Assembly (NCBI GenBank): GCA_025331435.1
Contig: JAIWNI010000117.1
Location: 1-64,000 of the forward strand
Direction of reading: 5' to 3'
Source: Choanephora cucurbitarum
Lineage: Eukaryota > Mucoromycota > Mucoromycetes > Mucorales > Choanephoraceae
Length of the DNA: 64,000 bases
The position numbers and the translations under genes are program-made. Below, in pieces: positions 1 to 11,528 of the stretch. Every line of letters begins with the position of its first letter. Position 1 is the first letter of the stretch. A model generated the notes under the pieces. That model saw only the letters and a program-made list of their open reading frames with translations, was not told the origin of the DNA and ran no database searches.

Positions 1-2054
1 GAGCACTAGAAGAAACATGTGAAAGGCAGGCTTGGTGACCAAACAACGACGGATGGCCCAGCCACGCTTCACTTGATCCATACGTCGAGAGATATCAATA
101 AAAGTAGACAGGAAGGAGGCTGTCAAAAGAGAACCTAGTACAACCACAGTCATGAACAAATAGATAATAAGCAAAAGGCCAGCTATCTGAGGTTGATAGT
201 ATAAGGTATCGCCAATTTCAGGAGCACTAACATGGATCTTTAGTTGTTTAGGACATCATGAACAATCACATCTTACTTACTGAAGAGCACCAAGTAACAA
301 GAATCTCAACATGGCCATGGGACGTACATCATCAAATTGAAGTGCAGCAAGGGCCACCCAGAAACCTACCATGGCTCCCAATCCAACTACAAATACCCAC
401 AGACTGTTAAGCAAGCATTGGTGCACGATATACTCTGCCTTTGCCAATAACCAATGGGCATCGGAAGTAGCATAAAACAAGCGCAGGAACAAGAGGGGCG
501 TGGCCAACACAATCAGCTGAAAGGACAGAGTCAAGAGATCGACTGTGTCCTCCAGTGAATCTACAGCGGCCAAGGTAAACAGACGGATAACAAGTGAGGC
601 TGTAAGAAGGGCAGCAGTGACAAAGGAGACACAGGAAGATAATTTCTTGAGATAGGCGCAAGGAGATGTCAAGAGCTTGACAGACTCCAAGAATAGATCA
701 GAAAGAACAAGGTAATAGTAGACGTATTCGTACACATAGGGCGTGTCTGAAAGGTAGTCTCGGTTGGTCAAGGTAGCAAGATGAAACGCGAGGTACATCA
801 AGGTGGAAATCACACCAATCCAAAGTTGATAACGTGCACTGCACCAACGAGCCAAGAAATCAGTGAATGTGGTCTTCATGACGTACCATGTGAAATTCTT
901 GGATCCAGCATCAGGCTTTGATCCTTTGGTCCAAATGCTACAGGGATGACGAGGATCCTCACGCCAATTAGGACCTGACTTCCAAAGTTCCTGACAGCGT
1001 GATAAAGACTGAGTATACTATGTTCTATAAACTCAACAAGACAAACTTACTTCAATCACCAATTGAACTCGAGCATCCTTCAAGAAGATTTGACTGTCGT
1101 TTTCATACGCCAATTCCAAAGCTATGAAACATGAGCATTCTTAAATCTTTTTATCTTAAATTTTCCTATTGTACCTGACTTTCCATCAATCCATTTCGTC
1201 GTCAGCATTGCATACAAGACAACATGAGAGACAGAGGTCTCCTTTGCCTTTAAGCCAAGGTTCAAAGTAGATAAAGCAAGGAATTGAAGTGAGACATCTG
1301 CTTCCGAAGGCGCACCGGATAACTTCCGTTCGTGTAACAATGCCAAAACAGCACATACAGAGGCATGTTTAGCTACTTCGTAAATACTCTCCGCTTGAGA
1401 AGGCAACTTTAGAGTTTCCTGCTGGACGACTGTGCTACTGTTTGTTTCGATGACGTGCGTCTGTTCAGCTTGAGCTGGATGACTTGTGGACCAGCCATGT
1501 TTCTCCTTCCATCGATCCGTTGCCAACTTGAGAGCATCTACTGCTAAATCGCGTCGACGAAGACGTTTCTTTTGACCTTGGGTATCTTCATGATGTGAGC
1601 CTGTGATGGACCATTCGCTTAATTTCTTCTTGAGTGTATGTCTTGGACTATCATCATCATCACTACTACTACTACTACTGCTACTACTGCTACTGCTACT
1701 GCTGTCATTGTTTGGAACAGTAGCTTCCTTTTTCTTTTGAAGAGCCCGTTTTCGTTCTTGTTTCTTTTTGATTTCACTAAAGACCAAGATATCTTGAATT
1801 TTCTCGGTAAGTTGGTCAGCAGGTAAGGTAGGCTGTCCTGAAGTTACAATCTGTTCAAACTTGTCTCTGGACATCACTTGATGATGGCCGTTTAGTTTGT
1901 TAGTCTCTTCTGTTTGCATAGTGATGACAGTAGAGTTTCCTTGACCATTGGTTGTGGCATAAGTCGTGGTGGCAGTGGATGTTGCCAACAGCCTGGTGGT
2001 TTCAGTAGAACCTGAATGGTTAGGGATAGGTGAACCAGGAGGATTGTCAGACAT
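1..2054 (-). CDS. YVC1: YVC1/TRPY1-like vacuolar cation channel, 3' end cut by window
   Basis: This resembles the fungal TRP-family vacuolar channel Yvc1, which releases Ca2+ and other cations from the vacuole. Exons read on the minus strand are 2054-1177, 1121-1051, 1008-281 and 226 onward, joined at GTACAA, GTAAGT and GTAAGT donors; the C-terminus lies beyond base 1. Residues 1 to about 290 are soluble, with a run of Ser followed by Asp (around 1650-1700) and a basic stretch. The third exon encodes a chain of hydrophobic helices starting near the segment RYQLWIGVISTLMYLAF. The arrangement LLFLRLFYATS, a long hydrophobic helix, a short pore-like loop and another helix lines up with the S5-pore-S6 part of yeast Yvc1. 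The start is the first in-frame ATG before the hydrophilic N-terminus; an upstream ATG at 2132 is in the same frame but gives an unlikely hydrophobic extension. The family assignment rests on architecture and remembered similarity, not on a search. Confidence 0.7.
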
Positions 2055-5000
2055 TGTTTTTCTTGAGAGAAAGAAAAAAAGGATGGAAATGAAAGAAATA
2101 AAAAGAACATTTAGAATACGGTTTATTGTCATGCTGTGTCACCAACAAACCCAGAAACTCTTCCATGGTAAGCTTCACATTGACGCATTGTGTGGCTTAT
2201 TAAAGAAATAGTCGAGTGATGATTTTGAGGGAATGGTTCTTATGGTCATTGTTGCAGAGTGTGGTCTATAGAAAACTTTGAGACAGAAAAGATAGATGTT
2301 ATGAGATTCTATGTCTTGCATCCTTTAGGATGATAGGAAAAGCCCCAAAAAAAATAAAGTGATGAAACAAATTGAAAGTGGAAAGCACTTGTTTTGACCT
2401 TATTCGCTTTTTTTTTTGGTTTTTTGTTAAACAATTGCCAGTGTCTTTCTGTCTTCTAGTTAGTAGAGGAGGCGATATTGAGTTTCGGTTTTGAAAACTA
2501 TTCCACACGAAAAAAAAAAGGGACTAGGTTGAGTGCATAGTGGATTGTTCAGAGGGATGTAGTCATGAAAGCTAGATGGTAAAGCGAATCTACAACCAAA
2601 TATTTCTCCTTCCTAAAATAAGATGGTTGCCGATACTCTCTGCTTATGTTATTGAAGAAGATGGACAGACTAAAGTGATCACGACGACTAATGCATTTGA
2701 AGAACTGTGACAAACAATGAAACACTTTATACAAAACGTCTCAAGACAGGGTGTTTCTTGACTATGAAAGTGAAGAGAACTTGCCTGAAGGAATAACATG
2801 TTGTCAAGCTGCATTATTTTCTGTTTGAGTCATGACCAATAGCTAAGCCTCTGCTTATATAGGTAAATGAGATTTTGCATACTTGATGAAAACAACGAAT
2901 TACATTAAACCAAGCGATCGTTGCATGTCAAGTTATCTGCTAAAACCAAGTACATAAAGGCTTGGCCTGGTTGAAGCTTTGTATGGTGTGACACGCATTC
3001 AGTACAGGTTACAAAGTGAGCATCCTATCTCTTCTTTGCGAACAGTCATCCTTAAACAAATGCGAGATCGGTCAACATGAGTTATGTGTCAAAGATGAAG
3101 TGAATGCAAGAGCATCCATAACAGGTTGCTCGCATGCTTTATTTCTTGTAGTCTGAGATTGCGATCACTGTTTTTCTATACTTTCTTCTATCAGAATGGT
3201 CCATAATTTGAATGAACCCAGTATTATGCTCTTATTGACTGACACAATAGGAGGGCAAGCTGACCAATAAGCTCAAGGTCGGCAAACTTTACGAAAAAAA
3301 AAAAATAAAAGCTGTGCAATGCAATGAATGGCTCATGACCAATTGGATATCTAAAGTAGGCCAATCTACCTGTAGTCTTTGCTCAGATAGGATTTCCTAC
3401 CTCTCAGTTACCTAAATTTAAGAGAGAGAGAGAGAGAAGTGAAAAAAAAAAGATACAAGAGATGCACAGCACAACATGATAAGGTAATCGTCTTGTGTTG
3501 CTAGTCTGGATAATTCAGCTAAGAGTCTGAAAGGGAGGGAAGATGAGCCTTAGCAGCACACGATATCTTAAACAAAGAAGGCAATTGTGTCACTCCTTTA
3601 CCTCTCAACAATGATTGCCTATAGTTTTATTCCGGAAGAACTACCGCTGTTCTTGAAGTGTGATGACTACCTATCTCTACTTTGATATGTTTGGTTCTAC
3701 CTTGAAGAACCTCAAGAAAGTAGTTGGCTTTAGTTAGTGCCAGCCTAAGATTTACTGATCACAAGGGCGTTATGAAGATAACCAACGTTGATACTAACAC
3801 GTCTTTGTTTGCCCTAATAATGTATATGATGAATGGATTGCATCGTATTATGGTTATGTAGCCCAGGCTTAATTAATCCTAGTCGCTTGATGGAAGAGTG
3901 TCTCTTGTTTAATAGTACGCTCAATTTGAGAGTAGTATTTCTTCAAGAAGACTACTATCACATAGAGCGGGGATTGTGTAATGTCAGTTGTTTATGAGCT
4001 GTCTTGTTGTGTCAACTAGAATCCCTTTATTCTTTTTCTCTATTCAATTAAAAAAAAAGACCATCTCTCAAACATGTCTTTAACTCATTTCTACTGTCAG
4101 TCACAATTAGACTTCAATTTACCTTTCATCAATTAAGACTTATATCAATGAATAGATTAAAATAAGGCAAGTAAACTGAGTGTAACATTACATTGGTTAC
4201 TTTTCCATTAAGGAAGACTGCTTGTTTCTTAAATAGCCGATAAACACAAACACACACTTTTTGAACCCAATGACGTCTTTTCCAAAAAAAGACTAATGTA
4301 TCCATATTTTTCTAACATTTTTTTTTTACCCCATCAATATACTTTATAAAACTCGAGTAGAAAAAAAAAAGGTGAACTTCCTTATTAGGAAAAATGTCTA
4401 TCTCGATCATCTTGAAATAAAAAAAAAATTAATATTAAATTTTTTTTTATTATTTCAATTACCTTCTCTTAGACATCGATCTGAATCGTGATTTTAGGTA
4501 CTTCTGTAGAGTAAAATGGAAGGGGGGAATTATCTCTCTCTCTCTCTCGACAACAATTGAATCATTGATCAGTGCGTTTTTTTTTTAAACTTTGTAACCA
4601 TGGACTGAACACGGGGTTATAAACTTTATCTTTTCCTCCGCTTATAAAATGAATTTCTTAAAAAAAAAGCTTATTATGTTAATTCATAGAAATAAAAAGG
4701 TGTTGAGTTAAACTAAAGTCAAGACAACATGGAGGGTCGTATTTTTTTTTACTTGTTTTGGTATGTCATTTTCTTTTTTTGGGACTCAATGCATCACGAT
4801 AAGGGGAATATTCATGAAGATTGGCTTAGAAGTGTCAAAAAAAAAGAAATTTTAATCATTCATACTATAATTTTTTTTTTTCATAAAAGGAGAGAGAGAT
4901 GATAATACGAAGGAAAGTGTTTATAAGAAAAAAAAAAAGGGTGTATACAAGATGCTTCATGCGTAAAAAATATATAAAAAAAAGTGTGTGTGTGTGTGTA

Positions 5001-5141
5001 TATAGGTGGTGAATACAAATTTAAATATTAAAAAAGTAATAAGAAAAAAAGAGAGAAAAAAAGGGAAAAGTACATATGCCTCCTCCCCCTTTGACTGTCT
5101 CTCCTACAAAAAAAAAAAAGGAAAGGAGGGGGGAATATAAT
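2055..5141. other. AT-rich intergenic spacer, about 3.1 kb
   Basis: There is no convincing gene here. The short open frames are interrupted by A/T homopolymers and have no recognisable product. The stretch holds many runs of 8-12 A or T, a GA microsatellite near 3421-3437, a TC run near 4532-4549 and a GT run near 4984-4999. One MITE-like copy lies at about 3874-3957. Confidence 0.7.
3874..3957. mobile_element. Degenerate MITE-like element, copy A
   Basis: The left end reads TAGTCGCTTGAT and the right end GACTACTA. These are the same inverted termini seen at 8547-8717 and 20448-20547. The internal motif GAAGAGTG matches the subterminal AAGAGTG repeats of the other copies. It is about 84 bp long, and the exact borders are uncertain because the ends are mutated. 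Confidence 0.45.
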
Positions 5142-7503
5142 TTAGTTTGGACCACTAGCTCTTCGATAAGCGTGTTGCTCATGCACTTGCTGTTGTTGAG
5201 GATAGCCTAGGCTATAAGGATGCTGTTGACTGTCTTTTGAGTGTTTCATAGACTGTTCATTTGCCACATAACTGGCAGGAAAGACCGGATGAGATGGTTG
5301 TGTGGAGGGAGATGTCTGACCAGAATTGAGTGGGTAAGGCGAAAAGACATCCGATGTAGGTTGAGAGGGTAAGTAATGCTGCATCATCTGTGACGATGGG
5401 TTAGAGGTAGGTAAGGTAGTCGACCGAGGAGCCTGTTGAAGGTGTTCTTTATAATAATAACGATGCTTTCCTGCTGATAGTATGAGATAACAAGCCAACA
5501 TAATAGAGAGTGTCATCTTACCTTCATTCTCTTCAATCATATGTTGGAATTGTGGAAAGGGTGATGAGAAGCCTACAGGACGCATCATCTGTTGGTTCTC
5601 TATAGCGGGCATTCTGGAGATAGAGACAGATTGACTTCGCATGGGCAAGACAGCACCAAATGTCATAGAATGAGGTCTTTCATGAGACACCTGTTGTGGA
5701 GTAGAAGGTGAACTCATCAGGTTGATATCTTGAGAGGGTGGTTGTACAAAATTAGATGGGTCATACATCATCTGTTGAGAGACCTGTTGTGCTGGTCGAG
5801 ATTGAGATGGTGTCAGATTGGCAGAAGGGTATAGATGATCTGCTTGTGTGGAAAAGGAAGGTGGAATATAATGATTCTCATTCAGGTTGCGATTAGGATT
5901 CTCATTGGAGTAAAAGAGGTTTTCATTGGAAGATCCAGTGGGTGTAGAGACACGATTCTGAAATTGTGTGTTTATCAACTGTTGTTGTTGTTGTATATCA
6001 TTTGTAAATAGCATATGTTGTGAATTAGAAGGGGAAGAATGAGTCGATAGATCATCTAGTTCATCGTCCATAAGGTTAGAAGCCACTTGACGTGATAGTT
6101 TTCTGGCGGGTGTATCAAATTCCATACTGTCAGGATCATCGTCTGATGTAAAGGCTGCTCTGGATCGTCTACGGTGATTTGGGATAGCATAAGGATTGGT
6201 CACATTTGAATTGACGGTAGGTCGTTGCATATCAAAGATGGCGCGTCGAATATCACCTACTGAATTCTGACTGTACATCTTGACATAGAACGTATGGTCC
6301 GGTATAGGTACAGCCAGAAAGCCTTTAGGCACACTCTCTACTGGTTTCTTGGGTTGAGTTCCTGTCTTTCGAGTATCATTCATCTATAGAAAATAAGAGT
6401 CAGTCATGCTTCATGATGATGATTATGCTTACATCAAATACATCATCTTGTCGACTTGGACTACCAGTCGAACTTGTCTCTTGATCACGCTTTGAATAGT
6501 CTCCTTTCATCAAACTGGCCTTTTTGAGATGATGATCAATTTCCTCATGCGATACTGAAAAGGGCGAACTGACAGAGAGAGGCGTAATGGGGTCTGCCAG
6601 GACAGGTGAATGGAAAGGTAAAGGAATAGGCATAGGGAAGGCACTGATGTCCACATTGGCGAATTTGCAGGTATCTTCCAACAGAGCCATCAATTTGCTT
6701 TCGACATAATGCGAGAGATCTTCACTGCCAGCATTGACCATACAGATCTGAGCACTCAAGTTGACCAGACGAATGGTTCTCATGGCCGTATCACGCTGTT
6801 TCATCTTCTGTCGTTCTTCCGACAGACGGTTATAGAATCGTCTATCGTCCCAAGAGATGTCCGGGTATTGTTCACGTACTTGCTGTCTGATTTCGTTGGT
6901 AGGCAACCGTTGTCTAGCCAACTCAAAGATCTTCTCAGACACTTCACGCGGCCATTCTTTTTTTATCTCTTCTGGTTTCAGTAATGGGTGATTGTGAATA
7001 TAGGCATCTGAATTCTGTGATTTCCTGAATTCCCAAGTCTCTTTGCTGTTCTCAAACAACACGATACGCCAACGACATTCACACCGTTGAGATTGTCTGT
7101 TGCGTTGAGGATTGACTTTTGGATTTCGATGAGAATCAGGTAATCCTTCACGAGAACAATAGACATAGATATTCTAAATAAAAAAAAAAGAAATGAGCTC
7201 TCTTTCCTTGAGGGGGGATTGATAGAGAATTTACCTTATGTGTACTCTGTTCTTGTTTCACTGTAAATCCATGATTTGAGCATAAATCCCTACAGAACAC
7301 AATGGCTTCTGTATTTGACTTGAAGGTTTTTGAGAGTAAGGTAGCATAAAATGCATCCAACTATAAATAGAAAAGTTAGAGGATGATTTTACGTGTCAGA
7401 CTATAGAGTTCTTTACTGAATAATAAGGTTTATCTGGACTATGGTTTTGAGTAGGAATAGGACTGTTGGTGTCAATAGATCGTGTGTTCTTTTGGTTTGA
7501 CAT
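5142..7503 (-). CDS. FAR1/WRKY-GCM1-type zinc-finger protein, probable transcription factor
   Basis: Exons on the minus strand are 7503-7417, 7360-7235, 7173-6433, 6383-5522 and about 5473-5142, for a protein of about 715 residues (731 if the last intron is retained). Exons 2 and 3 encode the FAR1-type DNA-binding fold: an F-S-EA-F-like segment (TFKSNTEAIVFC), then a Cys (YVYC), a Cys pair (CEC), an aromatic W-R-I strand and a terminal HNHPL. This C-C-H-H layout is shared with WRKY-GCM1 fingers and with Mutator-like (MULE) transposases, from which plant FAR1/FHY3 derive. A downstream helical piece (DDRRFYNRLSEER) resembles the region after the finger. The rest is low-complexity, rich in Ser, Pro, Gln and Asn, with no DDE transposase core. 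A nuclear regulator made from a transposase DNA-binding domain is the likely reading; targets are unknown. The last intron has in-frame length and a CAGCAG acceptor. Confidence 0.7.
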
Positions 7504-8546
7504 GGCTAACTTGGTGATGGCGATGAGTGAACTAACTTTTAGGACTGTTTATGGTAATTTCTATAATTGTCTTGTAGCAAATAAGAAGAGAGAGGGGAGG
7601 GGGGGGTAAGGGGGTGTATAATCTGAATTTGCCTTTTGTTCTCTCGTTGAATTCAGGTACCGGATTTTTGTTTCTTTTTTTAATGAAATCAGGAAAAAAA
7701 AAAGAGAGAAGAAACAAAAATAGAAATTCAACTTTCTCTTTTTTTGGGATAGAAAAAAAAAAAGTAATGAAAATAAAAAAAGAGAAAGAGAAAGAAAGAA
7801 AAGAAAAAGAGAAAGAGAAAAGAAATAAAAAAAAAGGAGGTTCAAAATTCAAGGTCATGATTTTTTTTTAAAAAAGATCCTACTTCTCATTGGGGATATA
7901 AAAAGGTGTATATATGACCTTCTAAATAAGAGGGACACCATACTTCTGAAACAAGGCCAATAACAATGCTTAAACAAAAAGTAGGCTTTACTTAAATGTC
8001 AAAGTTACACCAAGCGCTAAACTGACCATGGAGAGAGAATTAAGAAAAGTTAAATTAGATAACATAATCTGACATAAGAATTAAAGAAATAATGCATGAA
8101 TTCACAAGCTGTCATTTTTATTTATTTGGTTTCTATTTTGTGTGATGCATCATGCTTATTTTTTTTTTTTGGGAAACAGAGAGTAAAGTAAGGAGATAGG
8201 AGTGTCATGTTAATATGGCGGCGTCTTAACTACAAATAGCCGGTAATTATGCTCCGTGCGTAAAAAAAAGATAATCAGTGCTTTAAAGTTAAAATTAACA
8301 TTTTTCTCATATAAAATAATACACTACTCTATCAAAATTAAAAAAAATAAGGCAACAATAGATACTTTACAAGCACAAACATTGGTGCAACTAGTCTATC
8401 ACGGGAACACTTCAAAAAGTAAAAAAAAAAAAAAACCTCATGAAAATAAAGTACATGTCAAAATAAATAAGAAAACTTTAATTTTTTTAAATTAAAAAAA
8501 TTTAAAATAGATTTTTCATCTGTGCCTGCATTAAAAATCAAAGATA

Positions 8547-8717
8547 CAATTAGTCGCTTTATTTAAGAACATATTCTTGAGAAATACACTCTTATATTGA
8601 GCATACTCTTAAATTGAATGGTATTTTAGCGCTTGAAGCAATTTTCAAGTTAAAGGATTGCTATTCTTATATTAAGCACACTCTTAAATCAAACACTTTT
8701 CAATCAAGCGACTACTA
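8547..8717. mobile_element. MITE-like element with TA target duplication, copy B (171 bp)
   Basis: It starts CAATTAGTCGCTTTATTTAA and ends AATCAAGCGACTACTA, so the ends are imperfect inverted repeats (TAGTCGCTTTATT against the complement TAGTCGCTTGATT). TA dinucleotides flank it at 8545-8546 and 8718-8719. Subterminal repeats of the type CACTCTTA recur inside. Much of the left half matches the reverse complement of the element at 20448-20547, including TTCTTGAGAAATACACTCTTA. Short size, no coding capacity and TA flanks fit a non-autonomous pogo/Tc1-mariner-like element; the superfamily is inferred. Confidence 0.65.
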
Positions 8718-10388
8718 TAAAAAAAAACTCGAGTTCCTCGGAAACCAAAATATACAACTTATACACTTGAGAAATCATGAAGAGTTGCCTAGATTCGCTA
8801 TTTTGTCTGGTTTGTTTCTGTAGCACAGTAGGACAAAGAGGCCATGCTATAAAAACAGAACAATAACGTGTAGTTTACTACCATTCCCTTGGTTTTCCCT
8901 ATAGCCCTTATAAAGAAACACATTCATGGCTTACCTAATCGAGGCATAGATTTTACCATTCTTTCTTTCTACCTTTTATGTTTCCCGCCCATTTTACTAT
9001 TTCTCTTTTCAGATCATTCAAAAAAAAAGGGGGGGATGCCTTAGAAACAACGAGTCATATCACAAAACTAAATTGCTATTGATCTGAGTTGAAAATGATA
9101 GGAGAAGGTGGCGATGGACAAACTAGAAACTACCAATCTGGTTGGAAGTGTTTCAAACTATCAAGTACAATTGATTTATTAGAGTGATTGAACCTTATTT
9201 TAAAATCAACCTATTAAATATCAGAGTGAATCGTATAAAGTCCTATGTCATCACTCTTTCTTTTTCCTTCTCTTTATATGTAGTATAAAAAGAAAGGGAA
9301 ACAGATGATTGGTTATAAAGAGAGATAAAGAAAATAAAGCGTTTTGATTCATATAGAGAAAATTCCGTAAATAGAAAGTAAAGAACGTATTTTCTTATTA
9401 TAGCTGATACAAAAAAAAAAGATTCCTCCATCTTTTTTTTTTTTTTGAAATTGCTATTTTAAAAAAGCGCTTACTTTAGAGACGCACTTACCAGGTAATC
9501 CCTCCCCCCCCTCTCCTAGCTAAACAAGAAATTGATTGGTGTGTGCTTTCTTACTACCATTCCAAGATCATGCCTTCATGAGACCAAGCCTCCATCTCAT
9601 CAGAATAACCAAAATAAGCATGTTATTATGATGTACCATTTTATCCGGATGAATGGCACAGACCGAGATCATCGGCGATAAAATTGACTTTCCTCTTTCT
9701 TTCCTTTTAGGAAACATGGTTAGGTAATCTTTTGCTTCCAATGATTGTCATTGTCGGATTATGTAGCCTTTCTTTTTATCAATTCAATGACGGTTGATCT
9801 ACAATGACAGTCTAAGAAGATTCCCCTTTAGATAGAGGCTATACTTAAACAATAAACACAAGTGTTGTCAATTCAACTCAAAAGGAAAAAGAGGTTTCTT
9901 CTAGAAACGTTAAATGAAACAAAGACCTTGCTTTGGATTGCCTTTTTTATAAAACTCCTAAAAAAAAAATAGAATGACTTTCCCCCCCCCATCTCTTTGC
10001 GTGGGATCTCTTGTTTTAATTGTAAAAGGGGGAAAAATCATACATTAATTTCAGTCTATAGTCTTTATAGTGTCTATGATGACATATATGTAGAATGGAT
10101 CTTGAATGGATACAAAATAATGGGGGGAGGATTATAGAAAAAAAAAAGGGAGGGCGCGGACATAACAAGTTACTGATTACAACTCAGGCATACAGGCAAC
10201 AAAAGACATATATATGAAATTAATTTCTTGCCTTACTTATGATTTGATAGATTTACAAACAGAAATAGCAATAGGCAATGTGATATGTTGGAAGCTATTT
10301 TGATGTATAAAGACAATAAGCCTTCATTTTAGTGTGTCTATTGAGATAGTCACTCAGTTATAGATAAATAAGTGGGTGTCTATATCAA

Positions 10389-10444
10389 AAGTTGAGAAAT
10401 GCAAACATGGCCTTTGCATCTCCTCTATTGCATTTCTCAAACTT
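10389..10444. repeat. Hairpin-forming repeat, locus 1
   Basis: TTGAGAAATGCAA (10392-10404) is complemented exactly by TTGCATTTCTCAA (10428-10440), with flanking AAG/CTT pairs apart from a one-base indel. The inner sequence at 10412-10438 recurs in opposite orientation at 10934-10961 with about three differences. The function is unknown. Confidence 0.5.
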
Positions 10445-10657
10445 AACTTGCTGGGATATTATTCTCAAGTTACGCAGATAAAAAAGCGTCAAACCTTAAA
10501 ATTCTCTTTTTCTTTTTTTTTGGGATGGTGCAACCGCACTTGTACCTTAATTTTAAGATAAGGTATACATCATCATTTCTTTTCTTAAGGATTCAAGTTG
10601 GTCTATAGAATAATTTTGCTTTCGTTTATCAGTCTAAAGCATATTAGATTGAATCGT

Positions 10658-10729
10658 AGTGTCATATTGGATAGTAGTATAATATTAAATAGTAGTGTCA
10701 TATTGGGTAATAGCTTAATACTGGATAGA
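10658..10729 (+). repeat. Four-unit 18-bp imperfect tandem repeat
   Basis: Four consecutive 18-bp units of the type AGTGTCATATTGGATAGT lie at 10658, 10676, 10694 and 10712. It is followed by a GA/GT microsatellite. It falls in a spacer and is probably non-coding, although it yields a short repetitive open frame. Confidence 0.6.
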
Positions 10730-10933
10730 GCAGAAAAAAAAAAGAGAGAGAGAGAGAGAGTATGTGTGTGTGTATTATCATTAGACGGTTAAGACAATAT
10801 CAAGCAGACGATTTCTTGAATTCAAAAGGTTATAAGAGGTGCCCTAGATAACAAGCCAAAGAATGGAGCATATGGAGTTAAGAACGAATGTGAATTGCCT
10901 GTGTAACTCGGGAATAATAATGCATTGCATCCC

Positions 10934-10961
10934 GGGAAATGCAATAGAGGGAAATGCAAAG
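10934..10961 (-). repeat. Second locus of the 10.4 kb hairpin motif
   Basis: The complement of this 28-base segment matches 10412-10438 almost base for base (CTTTGCATnTCC, then CTATTGCATTTC). A GCATTGCATCCCGGGAAATGC context just before it adds a small palindrome. It is in opposite orientation to locus 1, about 500 bp away. Confidence 0.4.
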
Positions 10962-11528
10962 TTTGGTGCATCTCCTCTCTCTTTTTAGTTGACTCGCGTT
11001 AAAGAGTAAATCTGTAAAAAACCTTTTTCTATTCAAAGGATAGCTAGAATAGAGCTACTTCTTATAGACAAATGAAGTACATCTAAAGCATAGTTCTATA
11101 TAACAAGAAGAACATAGACCACTTATTTTTGAATTCACCGTATGCCTTCACTCTTTTTATCTCTTTGCTGTCAACCACACTCAGTCTCTGAAATACATTG
11201 TACTTTAGGGTGATGAGAGGATATTTGTTCAGTATCTCATGAATAAAATGATCAATCCTATTTGACTTGAGATACACTATAGTCTATAAACTTTTAGTTT
11301 GTACACAACCTTAATAAGGAAATTTGGTTCAGTTTTGGTGAAGGTAACCATCAATACTATAGAAAAAAGAAGGTCGCTTTTTTTTTTCAGAAGGCACTGT
11401 GTTAATAGCCCTTATAAGAAGTAGTCTTAAAAAAAATAACAAAACTGAGTATGGTTTTTGAAGACTGTTTATATATGTATATTTAATAATGTACAGGTGA
11501 ATTTGTAAAAGAGAGAAAAAAATAAGTT

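Larger units (their letters stand above)
7504..11528. other. Gene-poor AT-rich spacer, about 4 kb
   Basis: No gene is supported. At 7600-7870 there is a long purine/pyrimidine-biased block of GAAA-type repeats that creates artificial open frames on both strands. The stretch also contains a MITE-like element (8547-8717), a pair of related hairpin motifs (10389-10444 and 10934-10961), an 18-bp tandem repeat (10658-10729) and an adjoining GA/GT microsatellite (10738-10774). Confidence 0.7.

Noticed and set aside
7532..7871. Overlapping open frames on both strands rich in Phe/Leu/Ser or Lys/Glu/Arg
   Set aside because: They are produced by a long GAAA-type purine-biased tract and have no start context, introns or domain.
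8614..8823. Short frame resembling the one at 20315-20620 (shared KSNT-QSSDY piece)
   Set aside because: The likeness comes from the MITE ends contained in both; it is not a protein family.
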